Source of the DNA: Desulfovibrionaceae bacterium
GTDB lineage: Bacteria; Desulfobacterota; Desulfovibrionia; Desulfovibrionales; Desulfovibrionaceae
Length of the DNA: 64,000 nucleotides
Assembly: GCA_015709205.1 (NCBI GenBank)
Contig: JACCQO010000013.1
Location: 27,719 to 91,718, forward strand
Direction of reading: 5' to 3'
The position numbers and the translations under genes are program-made. Under the pieces are notes generated by a model. That model made no database searches and was not told the origin of the DNA. It saw nothing but the letters and a program-made list of their open reading frames with translations. Shown in pieces: positions 19,485 through 28,153 of the stretch (position 1 is the first letter of the stretch; every line of letters begins with the position of its first letter).

Positions 19485-20147
19485 CTATTCCTGGATCGAA
19501 TTGAGATGGGCCAGGAAGTCTTCGTTGAACGTGCCGAAAATGTGCTTTTTCAGGCGCTGACAGGCGCTGTCGATGTCGTCGGCCATGATGTATTCCAGCA
19601 TCTTGGCGTGGCTGGCGATGGAGTGGGTGATGAAGTCGGGCGTCAGGGTGAGATAGGCCCGCAGGACGTTGATGCGGTCGAAGATGAGCGAGTGCGCCTG
19701 CTGCAGGTAGACGTTTCCGGCCAGGGAAAAGAAGATGTCGTGAAAGAGCCTGTCCAGCCGGAGATACTTTGAAACCGCCTCGCTGGGGATGAGCTGCTGC
19801 TGCTCCTTGACGCCTTGCGACAGCTCGTTGATCAGCTTGATGTTGTTGTCCCTGAACGCCTTGCGCAGGGCCCCCTCCTCGAAGATCAGGCGCGCTTCGC
19901 ACAGCGCCATCAGATCCTCTTCCGAAAACTTGAACACGAACGTGCCGCTGCGCGGGACGATGTCGATCAGCCCCTCGCCCTTGAGCTTGAGCAGGGCTTC
20001 GCGGATCGGCGTCTTGGACACCTTGAACTCGTCGGCGAACTCCACGTCGGTGATCTTTTGTCCCAGGCGCAGCTTGCCGCTGACGATCCGGCTCTTGATT
20101 TTCTGATACACGACGTCGGCAATCGAGTTGGGCATGATGATCTGCAT
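19485..20147 (-). CDS. GntR-family transcriptional regulator with FCD ligand domain
   Basis: A 220-residue FadR-subfamily regulator. The N-terminal winged helix has SRIVSGKLRLGQKITDVEFADEFKVSKTPIREALLKLKGEGL, the GntR signature. The C-terminal all-helical FCD domain (about 80-210) has the metal/ligand His pattern in RLDRLFHDIFF and ITHSIASHAKMLEYI. Such regulators usually respond to carboxylic or sugar acids and repress nearby uptake and breakdown genes. It lies between the MFS gene and the dehydratase-TRAP operon. A second FCD regulator is at 25982, so the locus is bracketed by two paralogous repressors. Confidence 0.93.
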   Translation of the reverse strand: MQIIMPNSIADVVYQKIKSRIVSGKLRLGQKITDVEFADEFKVSKTPIREALLKLKGEGLIDIVPRSGTFVFKFSEEDLMALCEARLIFEEGALRKAFRDNNIKLINELSQGVKEQQQLIPSEAVSKYLRLDRLFHDIFFSLAGNVYLQQAHSLIFDRINVLRAYLTLTPDFITHSIASHAKMLEYIMADDIDSACQRLKKHIFGTFNEDFLAHLNSIQE

Positions 20148-20369
20148 GGATTGCGCGTCTCCGTTGTTGCAAGGATTGTCGGTGTCCGCCCCGTCGGCGG
20201 TCGCACCGGAGAAGGATCACGGCCCTGTCTGGCTGCGGCGCATCTGCATCGCCCAGGTCCGCGGCGGGATCGGCGGGCCCGTTTCCCGAGGGTGGGTGCG
20301 GCGGCGGCGCATCCGGTTCCCCGGTCGTCGTCGGAGTGGCCGAGTGCGGGCCGGGCGCCCCGTTCGCAC

Positions 20370-20400
20370 GTTGTTTACAACATTTTCGTCAGATTGACAA
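20370..20400 (-). promoter_or_regulatory. Candidate promoter with GTTGTnnACAAC operator for the GntR gene
   Basis: On the minus strand a -35 TTGTCA (20395-20400) is followed after 17 bases by a weak -10 TAAACA lying inside the inverted repeat GTTGT-AA-ACAAC (20370-20381). GT/AC-containing palindromes are typical of GntR-family operators, so autorepression is plausible. The gene start is ~220 bases downstream, an unusually long leader. Confidence 0.4.
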
Positions 20401-20810
20401 AATTCCTTGCCCTGCGGAGGCTGCTTGCCGGGTTCCGGGGCGGGCGGCGATGCGGTTGCCGGCGGGCGCGCGGGCGGCCGGGGCCGTCCAAGAGGCGGCA
20501 GGGCCGTTCCGTGTCGCCACCGGCGGCGGCGTCCCGGGCAGGCCGCCCTGCACGGCGTCGGACGCGGCACGCACCGACGCCGCGCCGTGCGCCGACGATG
20601 GCCCGCTTTTCTGGAAGCAGCCTAATGCAACTGCACGGCGTTCACAAGACCAGCCAGGTCAGCTTGTTCTCCTTTTTTTTCAATAAATTGGAATTCCGAC
20701 AGCCGAACCGGCCAGACAGTTCGCGGCCGGTCCGGAGCGGGGCCTGTGCGTTGGCGCCGGACGTTCTTTTTTGCTATTGCGTCCGCAGGCGCGGTGCGCA
20801 AGGACAGGAC

Positions 20811-20847
20811 AAAAAAGCGGGCCACTCTCTTGCCCAGAGTGGCCCGC
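20811..20847 (-). terminator. Rho-independent terminator of the TRAP-dehydratase operon
   Basis: A perfect 12-bp stem GCGGGCCACTCT / AGAGTGGCCCGC with a 7-base loop, followed on the minus strand by TTTTTT. It begins 22 bases after the dehydratase stop codon. Confidence 0.9.
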
Positions 20848-20869
20848 GGAAGGTGCCTATGGCTGGTGC

Positions 20870-22066
20870 TTACTCGATCGTGTAGGCCAGGTAGTCCTTG
20901 CACACCGCGTCGTTCAGTTCCTGCCCCAGGCCGGGGAGTTCGGGAGCGACGAATTCGCCGTTTTCGGGCTGGTAGTCGTACTTGCACAGCTCGCGGATGC
21001 ATTCCTTGAGCGCGTACGTGTGGTGCTCGTGGATGACGAAGTTGGGGATGACCGTCTCGATGTGCAGGGACGCGGCCGTGGAGACCGGGCCGCCGCACAC
21101 GTGCACCTGGACGGTGGCATCGTAGATGTTGGCGTAGTCGCAGATCTTCTTGGTCTCGGTGATGCCGCCGACCAGGCAGGCGTCGGGCTGGATCACGGCC
21201 AGGGCCTGCTTCTCGAAGAACGGACGGTAGCCCCAGCGGGTGTAGATGCGCTCGCCGGAGGCCACGGGCATCCGGACCTTGTCGGCCACGAAGGCCATGG
21301 AATCCTGGTTCATGGGGGCCACGGGCTCTTCGTAGTAGAAGATGTTCAGCTTCAGGTCGTCCACGGCCTTGCCGAACTGCACGGCGGAGTTGGCGCCCAG
21401 GTAGGAGTGGATCTCGATGATGATGTCACCCTCGGGGCCCAGGGCGTCGCGCATGGCCACCAGACGGTCCAGGCCCATCTTCATGTCCTCGTACTGCAGG
21501 ATGCCGAGGTAGCGCTGCTTGGGGTTGCGCACCGCGTGCGAGTCGATCATCAGCGGATCGACCTTGATGCAGGTGTAGCCCTCGCTCTTGGCCTTGCGGG
21601 TGGCCTCGGCGTACTGCTCGGGCGTGGCCAGGTTCTTGTGCTTCAGGGCCCAGTCGAACTGCAGCTGGCTGGCGTAGGTCCTCAGCGAGGCGTTGGTCTT
21701 GCCGCCGAGCATCTGGTAGATGGGCATGTTGCAGGCCTTGCCGCGGATGTCCCAGCAGGCGATGTCCATGGCGCTGATGCCGCCGTAGATCACCGGGCCG
21801 CCGCCCATGCCCCAGAAGGTGTCGCGGTAGAGCATCTCCCAGATGGCTTCCACGTTCATGGGGTTCTTGCCGATCAGGCGCTTGCCGAAATCGCGCAGGA
21901 TGCCGACGGCGGCCTTGGAGGCGCTGCCGTAGGCCAGCCCGACCTCGCCGATGCCGCTCAGCCCTTCGTCCGTGTGCAGGCGCACCAGCACGGGGTTGAA
22001 CGCGGCCATGGTGGGGTCTTTGCGGTTGACTTCGCAGTCGAAGACTTCAACCTTGGTTATTTTCAT
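20870..22066 (-). CDS. Mandelate racemase/muconate lactonizing enzyme family (enolase superfamily) sugar-acid dehydratase
   Basis: A 398-residue enolase-superfamily enzyme with an N-terminal capping domain and a TIM barrel. Visible catalytic features are KVD in the second strand region (YTCIKVDPL), a metal ligand Glu with His in IIEIHSYLG, metal ligands in YYEEPV and ASGERIY, and a His in VQVHVCGGPVS. The E-x-H arrangement resembles D-galactonate dehydratase (D-x-H) more than mandelate racemase, so acid-sugar dehydration is the best guess. ATG 22066 gives the normal N-terminus MKITKVEVF; the longer frame upstream lacks family similarity. It is the last gene of the dctP-dctQ-dctM operon, which presumably imports its substrate. 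Confidence 0.9.
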   Translation of the reverse strand: MKITKVEVFDCEVNRKDPTMAAFNPVLVRLHTDEGLSGIGEVGLAYGSASKAAVGILRDFGKRLIGKNPMNVEAIWEMLYRDTFWGMGGGPVIYGGISAMDIACWDIRGKACNMPIYQMLGGKTNASLRTYASQLQFDWALKHKNLATPEQYAEATRKAKSEGYTCIKVDPLMIDSHAVRNPKQRYLGILQYEDMKMGLDRLVAMRDALGPEGDIIIEIHSYLGANSAVQFGKAVDDLKLNIFYYEEPVAPMNQDSMAFVADKVRMPVASGERIYTRWGYRPFFEKQALAVIQPDACLVGGITETKKICDYANIYDATVQVHVCGGPVSTAASLHIETVIPNFVIHEHHTYALKECIRELCKYDYQPENGEFVAPELPGLGQELNDAVCKDYLAYTIE

Positions 22067-22158
22067 GAAAAACCTCCATCTGTGATGCTGCGCCGAACGT
22101 GTGGTCGGAGCGCAGGTTGCAAGGTTGCAAACGACAGGAGACGGACCACGTATCCTTG

Positions 22159-23442
22159 CTATCCGCGGCAAAGCTGCAGCGGGAAGAGGCTGATCTGCGG
22201 GAACAGGGTGACCAGGGCCAGGGCGATGAGCATGGCCACGATGAACGGGAACGACTCCTTCACGATCTTGCCGATGGGCACCCCTGTGAGCGTCGAGGTG
22301 AGGAAGAGGTTCGTGGCCATGGGCGGCGTGACGAAGCCCAGCGCCAGGTTGATGGTGACCACGACGCCGAAGTGCACCGGATCCACGCCCAGGGGCTGCA
22401 CGATGGCCAGCAGCAGCGGCGAGAAGATCAGGTTCGCGGACATGGTGTCCATGATCATGCCCAGGCAGAGCAGGAAGATGTTGATGATGAACAGGATCAC
22501 GTACTTGTTGCTGGTGATGCCGTAGAGCACGTCGCTGATGCGGCTGGGCAGGTCCGTGGCCGAGACCAGGAAGGAGAGCGAGTTCGCCGTGCCGAAGAGC
22601 AGGAAGATCGTGCCGACCAGGGCCGCGTTGGTGGAGAACATCTTCAGGAGCTGGTTGAGCTTCAGTTCCTTGTAGATGAACATGCTCACGGCAAAGGCGT
22701 AGACCACGCCGACGATGGAGGCCTCGGTGGGCGTGAATATGCCGCCGTAGATGCCGCCCAGGATCAGGACCGGGACGAACAGGGCGTACTTGGCCTCCCA
22801 GGCGGCCGTGGCGAACTCGCGGGCGTTGAAGGGCTCGCCCGTGCCGCTGTAGCCGCGCTTCTTGCCGATGAGCCGCGCCGGGATCATGAGCGCCAGGCCG
22901 ATGAGGATGCCCGGGCCGATGCCCGCGAGGAAGAGGTCGCCGATGGAGGTCGTCGTGCAGATGCCGTAGATGACCAGCGGGATGCTCGGGGGGATGATGA
23001 TGCCCAGGCCGCCCGAGGTGGCGATGAGGCCCGCGCCGAATTCGCGGGAATAGCCGTGCTTGACCATCTGCGGGACCATGATGCTGCCGATGGCGGCCAC
23101 GGTGGCCGGAGCCGAACCCGAGATGGCGCCGAAGAACATGCAGGCCACGATGGTGACCATGGCCAGGCCCGAGGTGGCGCTGCCGACCAGCCGGTTGGCC
23201 ACGCGCACCAGGCGTTGCGATAGCCCGCCCACCTCCATGATCGTGCCGGTGAGCATGAAGAACGGCACGGCCATGAGCGGGAACGAGTTGAGCGCCGAGT
23301 ACATGTTCTGGGCGACGAAGCTCAGGTTGCCCATGGGATAGACCAGCGTGAAGCAGATCACGGCGCAGCCGATGGCCACGGCGACCGGGAGCGAGGAAAA
23401 GACAAAGACCAGGAACAGGGAAACGAGCAATGCTATATCCAT
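22159..23442 (-). CDS. dctM: TRAP transporter large permease subunit (DctM family)
   Basis: A 427-residue protein with about 11-12 membrane segments that forms the Na+-coupled translocation channel of a TRAP transporter. It matches DctM throughout, including FFMLTGTIMEVGGLSQRLV, GAISGSAPATVAAIGSIM, GGLGIIIPPSIPLVIYG and GFVTPPMATNLFL. Length is normal for the family. It starts nine bases after the dctQ stop and ends 92 bases before the dehydratase start. TRAP systems import carboxylates, sugar acids and sulfonates; the operon partner suggests a sugar acid here. Confidence 0.95.
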   Translation of the reverse strand: MDIALLVSLFLVFVFSSLPVAVAIGCAVICFTLVYPMGNLSFVAQNMYSALNSFPLMAVPFFMLTGTIMEVGGLSQRLVRVANRLVGSATSGLAMVTIVACMFFGAISGSAPATVAAIGSIMVPQMVKHGYSREFGAGLIATSGGLGIIIPPSIPLVIYGICTTTSIGDLFLAGIGPGILIGLALMIPARLIGKKRGYSGTGEPFNAREFATAAWEAKYALFVPVLILGGIYGGIFTPTEASIVGVVYAFAVSMFIYKELKLNQLLKMFSTNAALVGTIFLLFGTANSLSFLVSATDLPSRISDVLYGITSNKYVILFIINIFLLCLGMIMDTMSANLIFSPLLLAIVQPLGVDPVHFGVVVTINLALGFVTPPMATNLFLTSTLTGVPIGKIVKESFPFIVAMLIALALVTLFPQISLFPLQLCRG

Positions 23443-23451
23443 GGTGATCTC

Positions 23452-23955
23452 CTACTCCACGTCGCCGTCTTTCTTGGGCTGGCAGAACATTTCACGGTAT
23501 TCGCGAACATGTTTCACCGTGTCCTGAATGAGGCGAAGGACGATCAGGACAAACGCGAAGACAATGCCGATGATCGGTACCCAGCGGGGCAGGCCGGACG
23601 CGGCCGCCTGCTGATGTGTCCTCATGGCGATCTTGAACATGCTCCAGATGCCTGTGGTGACGAACGAGATGAAGATCATGAACGCGATGTTGCAGGCGAT
23701 ATCAAGGATCTTTCTCACCTTGTCAGGAAGGAAGTCGCTCAAGATCGTGATCCTGATGTGCCGCCGTTGCACGACTGCGATGGCAGCGCCAAAATACGTT
23801 ATCCACATGAGCCCAAAAATGGACAGCTCTTCGGTCCACGTAATGGAAAAGTTGAAAACATATCGCGAAAGGATCTGCAGGAAGAGCGCGATGGTCATGA
23901 ATGCGGTGAGCACGCTCACCAGGAGGTTTTCAAAGTTGTCTTTCAGCCAGTGCAT
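23452..23955 (-). CDS. dctQ: TRAP transporter small permease subunit (DctQ family)
   Basis: A 167-residue protein with four membrane segments and the DctQ pattern TWTEELSIFGLMWITYFGAAIAVVQRRHIRI, which marks the family. I start it at ATG 23955 (MHWLKDNF) because AGGAGG lies eight bases upstream; the longer frame to 23982 adds nine residues without support. DctQ bridges the binding protein and DctM at the membrane. It stands between dctP and dctM in one operon. Confidence 0.93.
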   Translation of the reverse strand: MHWLKDNFENLLVSVLTAFMTIALFLQILSRYVFNFSITWTEELSIFGLMWITYFGAAIAVVQRRHIRITILSDFLPDKVRKILDIACNIAFMIFISFVTTGIWSMFKIAMRTHQQAAASGLPRWVPIIGIVFAFVLIVLRLIQDTVKHVREYREMFCQPKKDGDVE

Positions 23956-24017
23956 GGGGGATCCTCCTGCAGCCCGCGGCAAGGCGCACCTTGCCGCGGA
24001 CTGCGAAACGATGGGCG

Positions 24018-25091
24018 TTACTTGTGCGTGGCGAGGTACTCGTCGACGGTCTTGTCGATGATGTCCATGACCTTCTTGGTGTACTCCTCGCCGGCGGCTT
24101 CGGCGGCGATGCTGCGGGAGGCCTTGGTGGCCGCGCGGAACTTGGCCAGTTCCTCGGGCGGCAGCTGGTAGATCTCCATCTTCGTCTTCAGGAAGTCGAA
24201 GTCCTTCTTCTCGGAGATGTCGAACAGCCGGCGGTACTCCTTGGTGGCGGCGACCATGGACTCGTCCCAGGCCTGCTGCACGTCCTTGGGCAGGCTCTGG
24301 TACCAGTCCTCGCTGGTGAAGAAGCAGACGAACTCATAGGCGTGGCCGGTGAGGGTCATGTGCTTCTGCACTTCGTACAGGCGGGCGTCGATGATGTTCC
24401 GGTAGGGGTTCTCGGCGCCGTCGACCACGCCCTGCTGCAGCGCGGTGAACAGCTCGGACCAGGAGATCGGCGTGGGGTTCGCGCCCAGTTCCTTGAAGGC
24501 CTCCAGGTGCACCGGGTTGGGCTGCACGCGGATCTTCATGCCCTTGAGGTCGTCCAGCGAATGGATGGGCTGGCTGATGCTCGTCAGGTTGCGGAAGCCG
24601 ATGTCCCAGAAGGCGCAGATGCGCAGGCCGGTTTCCTTCTTGACGCGCTCGACGAACATCTTGCCCACTTCGCCGTCGATGATCTGGTGCGCCAGCTCGC
24701 GGTGGGGGTAGGGGATCAGGAAGAGGTTGGTGAAGGGCACGCAGGCGCGCGAGTACTCGCTGAGCGTGGACATGGGGATCTGGGTGAACTCGATCAGGCC
24801 GTTCTGCACGCCGTTGATGGCGGCCTCGTATTTCTTGGCCAGCTGGTTCTCCCAATAGATGCGCACGTGCACCCTGTCGCCGAGGCGGCGCTCGAGTTCC
24901 TGTTTCAGGAACAGGGGCGTCTGCACCAGCGGAGAGTCCGCCTTGGACTTGGGGTTGTACGAGACGCTGAACTTGATTTCGATGGGGTCTTCCGCCTTGG
25001 CCGTGACCGGCAGTAGCGCCATCGTGACAAGGAAGGCCAGCAACCCGGCCATGAGCATGCCCTTTTGTGCGGATCGACGTGAGAAAACCAT
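24018..25091 (-). CDS. dctP: TRAP transporter periplasmic substrate-binding protein (DctP family)
   Basis: A 357-residue secreted protein. A signal peptide (MVFSRRSAQKGMLMAGLLAF... with cleavage near TAKAEDP) precedes the mature domain. The DctP signature is present: LKGMKIRVQPNPVHLEAFKELGANPTPISWSEL and QQGVVDGAENP, where the Arg of KIRV normally binds the substrate carboxylate. ATG 25091 is used because GGAGGAGCT precedes it and it yields a proper signal peptide; the upstream extension is not secretory in character. It is the first gene of the operon, so regulation acts in the AT-rich region beyond 25092. Confidence 0.95.
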   Translation of the reverse strand: MVFSRRSAQKGMLMAGLLAFLVTMALLPVTAKAEDPIEIKFSVSYNPKSKADSPLVQTPLFLKQELERRLGDRVHVRIYWENQLAKKYEAAINGVQNGLIEFTQIPMSTLSEYSRACVPFTNLFLIPYPHRELAHQIIDGEVGKMFVERVKKETGLRICAFWDIGFRNLTSISQPIHSLDDLKGMKIRVQPNPVHLEAFKELGANPTPISWSELFTALQQGVVDGAENPYRNIIDARLYEVQKHMTLTGHAYEFVCFFTSEDWYQSLPKDVQQAWDESMVAATKEYRRLFDISEKKDFDFLKTKMEIYQLPPEELAKFRAATKASRSIAAEAAGEEYTKKVMDIIDKTVDEYLATHK

Positions 25092-25981
25092 AGCTCCTCC
25101 TGTTGTATACGGTTGAGAACCAACTGTTGCCGTACGGACCATCGTCATTTCCCGGAATGCCTTCCTCGGATGAAGGTGGGGCCGCACCGCCTTGGGCGAT
25201 GTGGAAAGGCGGCTCCAGACGCTTTCCTCGCCACAACCAATGCTACGCGTTCTTGAAGGACACCATCAAAGCAGTGAAAAATGTACAAAGTTATGATTGT
25301 TCCTTGCCACTAAAAAACTTTTCTGCTCATGCAACTTTTGACTGTTTCCGTATTGAAACGTCGAATTATTGGATATTTAATTTTACATATTATTATAGCC
25401 ATAAAACAAATATGAAATAGTAAACATCCTTCAATTTGTCCGAGCGACTTGGGATAGCAAAATAGAAAATAAAAATTATCGAATATAAATAATTTAAAGC
25501 ATGATCATGCCGCATGAAAAGATGTGCACGTACCGCCGACAAAAATTGATTTGCTCTTGCCGCAATGCTTCGCATCGTTGCATTTATGCTGCGAATGTTC
25601 AGTAGTTCATCTGTGCAGCCACATTTTGGTGTATTGTCTATTGAATTATTCTTTTTGCGTCAATGAAGAAGTCGAAAGTGTCTAATATACCAGGGGGTTT
25701 TCCCCGGCGCCGCGCCGTGCGCGCAGCGTCATTTACTGCAAAAACGCAAGGTTGCGGTTGGCGGGGGCGTTTGCCTTATTATCTGATATATCAAAAAAAG
25801 TTTGCCGATCAGGCCTGCGGGGCCCCGGGCGTGTCCCGGGCGCGCCGGGTCATGTTCCGGCGCCGGCCCGGCCCTGATGGTCATGCTTTTTTTTGCCGTT
25901 CGTTTTTGTTAGGGGCTATCTGAACCACCTCGCGGGCTGGGGGAAACCGCGTAGCGATGTCCTGCCAATGGAGGCCCGAGC
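25092..25981. other. AT-rich divergent regulatory region between dctP and GntR genes
   Basis: About 890 bases without a supportable gene. The stretch 25260-25680 is markedly AT-rich in an otherwise GC-rich window. It contains a perfect 12-base palindrome GCATGATCATGC (25499-25510) and many A/T tracts. The right part has the TGATATATCA palindrome at 25784 and the GGAGG ribosome binding site for the GntR gene. Confidence 0.55.
25784..25793. promoter_or_regulatory. Palindrome TGATATATCA, copy 2
   Basis: Identical to the palindrome at 17716-17725. It lies ~190 bases upstream of the FCD-GntR gene and just after a TATTAT motif that could be a -10 box, so it could be an operator for autoregulation. 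Confidence 0.35.
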
Positions 25982-26656
25982 ATGTCGATCGTGATCGCCG
26001 GTTCGCTGACCGAACTCGTCAAGACCAAGCTCCGCGAAATGATCATTCATGGCGAACTGGCCTTTGGCCAGCAATTGACCGAAAGCAAGCTGTCCACGCA
26101 GTTCGGCGTGAGCAAGACGCCCATCCGGGAAGCCCTGGCGCAATTGAAGGAGGAGGGGTTGGTCGCGGTTCGGGCGCGCTGCGGCACCTTCGTCTACGGC
26201 CCGGACGCTGCGGACCTGCAGCTGATCACCGAGATCCGGTGCAATCTCGAGGTCGGCGCGCTGCGGTTGGCCTACGAGAAGAACAACGTGCCCCTGGTCC
26301 AGGCCCTGGGCAGGATCGTCAAGCAGATGGCCAAGGGCTACGACCAGTCGTCCTACCATTCCTATCTCGAGCTGGACACGGAATTCCACAAGACGATCAT
26401 CGAGTACGCCGACAACAAGTACTATTCGGCCGCCTACAACATCATCGCCACCAAGGTGCAGGCCCTGCGGCACCGGATCGAATACGACAATTGCTTCCTG
26501 GCCCGTTCGACCAGGGGGCATATCTCCATCTACGAAGGCATCCGCGACGACCGCATCGAGGAGACCTGCGGCCTGCTCCACGGCCATATCTCGCGCGTCT
26601 TCCAGCAGGGGCGGTCCAGGTTCATCGACCTGATCCCCGGCTCCAGCCCGGGCTGA
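25982..26656 (+). CDS. GntR-family transcriptional regulator with FCD ligand domain (second copy)
   Basis: A 224-residue FadR-subfamily regulator related to but distinct from the one at 19485. The winged helix reads LREMIIHGELAFGQQLTESKLSTQFGVSKTPIREALAQLKEEGLV. The FCD domain shows YLELDTEFHKTIIEYADNKYY and RGHISIYEGIRDDR, with conserved Asp/His ligand positions. ATG 25982 follows GGAGGCCCGAGC. It is divergent from the dctPQM-dehydratase operon across the AT-rich region and is the best candidate for its repressor. A strong terminator follows at 26891. Confidence 0.93.
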   Translation: MSIVIAGSLTELVKTKLREMIIHGELAFGQQLTESKLSTQFGVSKTPIREALAQLKEEGLVAVRARCGTFVYGPDAADLQLITEIRCNLEVGALRLAYEKNNVPLVQALGRIVKQMAKGYDQSSYHSYLELDTEFHKTIIEYADNKYYSAAYNIIATKVQALRHRIEYDNCFLARSTRGHISIYEGIRDDRIEETCGLLHGHISRVFQQGRSRFIDLIPGSSPG

Positions 26657-27148
26657 GGCGCGGATGGGGCCGGGCGCGCGCGGTCGCTCGGGCGCGGGGT
26701 GCGGAACGGAGTCGGGAGAACGCCTGCGGTCGGCGGGGGCAGGGTACAGGGAAAAAGCCCGGGAACCGGCGTGCCGGGGGGCGTCCCCGTGGGCGCACGG
26801 GGCCGGGGGCCGGAGAAGCGCGATGGCCCCGGCCCGCCGCGTGACGCGTGTTCGGCACAGGCGATATGGGCCCGGTCGCGGATTTTCACGCCCAAAAGAC
26901 AGGGCCTTGGGAGAAATCCCAAGGCCCTGTCTTTTGGGGCGGAGGCGGCGGGTGAATTCGGTGGCCTCTCCGTCCCCCCGGGGGCTCTTCGAGTGATCCG
27001 CCGGCAACGGACGTATCCCGGAGCTGACTGGTGAACACGGTTTGTGTTTGCCCGATAGCCCCGGAGCTCGCTTGCCGAGCGTTTCGCGCATGGGCGCACC
27101 CATCGCCCGCACAGGAGAAAGCGGGCGCCTTGTCGCTTCGCGAGCCGG
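26657..27148. other. Intergenic region between convergent GntR and DsrE genes
   Basis: About 490 bases without a supportable gene. It contains only the 22-bp hairpin at 26891-26938; the remainder is GC-rich with shadow frames. Confidence 0.5.
26891..26938. terminator. 22-bp hairpin related to the tRNA-Asp terminator
   Basis: A perfect 22-base stem with a GAAA loop. The left arm contains AAAAGACAGGGCCTTGGGA. Its central 24 bases (26903-26926) are the exact reverse complement of the hairpin downstream of tRNA-Asp at 55966-55989. It probably ends the transcripts of both convergent genes. Confidence 0.8.
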
Positions 27149-27490
27149 TTATGGCTTCACATATGAGAACCCTTTTTTCTGCAACTCCACTATCTCCACT
27201 ATCCCGGCCGGGACGACGGAGCACTCCGGGCAGAGTTGTTCGGGATCGATCTCAAAGTGATGCAGCGCGTTGTTGCAGACCTTGATCGCGGCGCCAAGCC
27301 CGGCGATTTCCCGGAGCTGGTCGGCGTACTTTCCGGCCTTGTCCAGGAGCTTCACGCCTGGTCCATTGACGACCAGTGCCACCGACGGCTTGTTGTTGTC
27401 GAAAAAAGCCATATAATTCTTGATGTTGCTAAAAGAGATTTCCAGGGCCTGGGGATCATGGTCAAAGTGAAAGACGACATCGTGGTTCAT
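27149..27490 (-). CDS. DsrE family protein
   Basis: A 113-residue single-domain DsrE-like protein. It shows the family pattern VALVVNGPGVKLL, IKVCNNALHHFEIDPEQL and VPAGIVEIVELQKKGFSYVKP. The Cys in KVCNNAL is the usual active-site position for sulfur carriage; an extra CPEC pair lies at about 91-94. DsrE-type proteins take part in sulfur trafficking or tRNA thiolation, and stand-alone members like this are common in sulfate reducers with no defined partner. ATG 27490 follows GAGGAGTCACC. No operon partner is visible. Confidence 0.85.
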   Translation of the reverse strand: MNHDVVFHFDHDPQALEISFSNIKNYMAFFDNNKPSVALVVNGPGVKLLDKAGKYADQLREIAGLGAAIKVCNNALHHFEIDPEQLCPECSVVPAGIVEIVELQKKGFSYVKP

Positions 27491-27817
27491 GGTGACTCCT
27501 CATGCAGGCCGCGCCCGCATAACGTTTTTTCGTCTTGGCTATGACAGCCTCCTTGGGTTTGTTTACGTGCCCCATGACCAGCGGTCCAGTTCCCCGAGGC
27601 CACTTCCTTTTCCCCCTTGTCGTGGAGGCCTCAGCGAAGCGAGAGGGATTGGGCGCCTCATCGGCGGCTCCCCTTCCTGCTTGCGGGGGGCGACTCGCGA
27701 CACCGTCTCTGGGTTCTTCGATGGAGAATTGCTCATGAATGTCAACGAGGTGCTCGGCGGGAATTGGCGTGAAGACCGCGTACCGGGGCAGCTAAAAAGA
27801 GCTGGCGGACCCAAAGA

Positions 27818-27868
27818 AAGGGCCTTGGGAGTTCTCCCGGGCCCTTGTCCTTTCTGGCGGAGCCGACG
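27818..27868. repeat. tRNA-Asp 3'-end scar with terminator hairpin, copy 1
   Basis: A hairpin (AAGGGCCTTGGGAG ... CTCCCGGGCCCTT) is followed by CCTTTC and TGGCGGAGCCGACG (27855-27868). The last 14 bases equal the 3' end of the intact tRNA-Asp at 56000-56013 in the same orientation, and the preceding bases parallel its terminator. After base 27868 similarity stops. This looks like a displaced tRNA 3' end left by site-specific integration. Confidence 0.65.
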
Positions 27869-28085
27869 CTATGGCCCATTCGCGGAGTCGGTCGGCGCCT
27901 GTCGCCTACGGCCAGGGGCGCATCACGGCATTGGGAAGAGCAGCGGTGCGGGCATCGCCGGGGCCCGCGTGCGCCGCGTCGGCGCGGCCGTGGGGCCTTC
28001 CCTCGGGCAGCAGGCGGCCCGTAAATTACAATTTTAGCATATTCGCCTCCATGGAAGGCTGCTCCGGAGGAGGGCATTTCCATTC

Positions 28086-28114
28086 TTGACATTTCTTGTA
28101 CTATTGGGTTATTC
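28086..28114 (+). promoter_or_regulatory. Sigma-70 promoter of the flavoprotein-TctBAC operon
   Basis: Perfect -35 TTGACA (28086-28091), 17-base spacer, and a -10 TTATTC (28109-28114). The predicted start is ~30 bases before the ATG at 28154. The -10 lies inside a 22-base operator. Confidence 0.6.
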
Positions 28115-28125
28115 CAATAACCCAA
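28104..28125. promoter_or_regulatory. Palindromic operator over the -10 region
   Basis: Two perfect 10-base arms, TTGGGTTATT and AATAACCCAA, flank CC. The site covers the -10 hexamer, so a bound repressor would block transcription. The UTRA-type GntR regulator encoded at the end of the same cluster (33920) is the obvious candidate. Confidence 0.7.
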
Positions 28126-28153
28126 CGAGGCGTTCCCGCCACAAGGAGTCATA

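Larger units (their letters stand above)
20148..20869. other. Intergenic region between GntR gene and dehydratase operon end
   Basis: About 720 bases without a supportable gene. The left part holds the candidate GntR promoter/operator at 20370-20400. The middle (20430-20620) is very GC-rich with only shadow frames. The right end holds the operon terminator at 20811-20847. Confidence 0.5.
27491..28153. other. Intergenic region with tRNA-Asp scar and flavoprotein operon promoter
   Basis: About 660 bases without a supportable gene. It holds a hairpin plus a 14-base tRNA-Asp 3' end copy (27818-27868) and, at the right end, a sigma-70 promoter overlapped by a palindromic operator (28086-28125). 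Confidence 0.6.

Noticed and set aside
25663-25923. 86-codon frame upstream of the second GntR gene
   Set aside because: It lies over the AT-rich/GC-rich junction and the candidate operator, with no ribosome binding site or family similarity.
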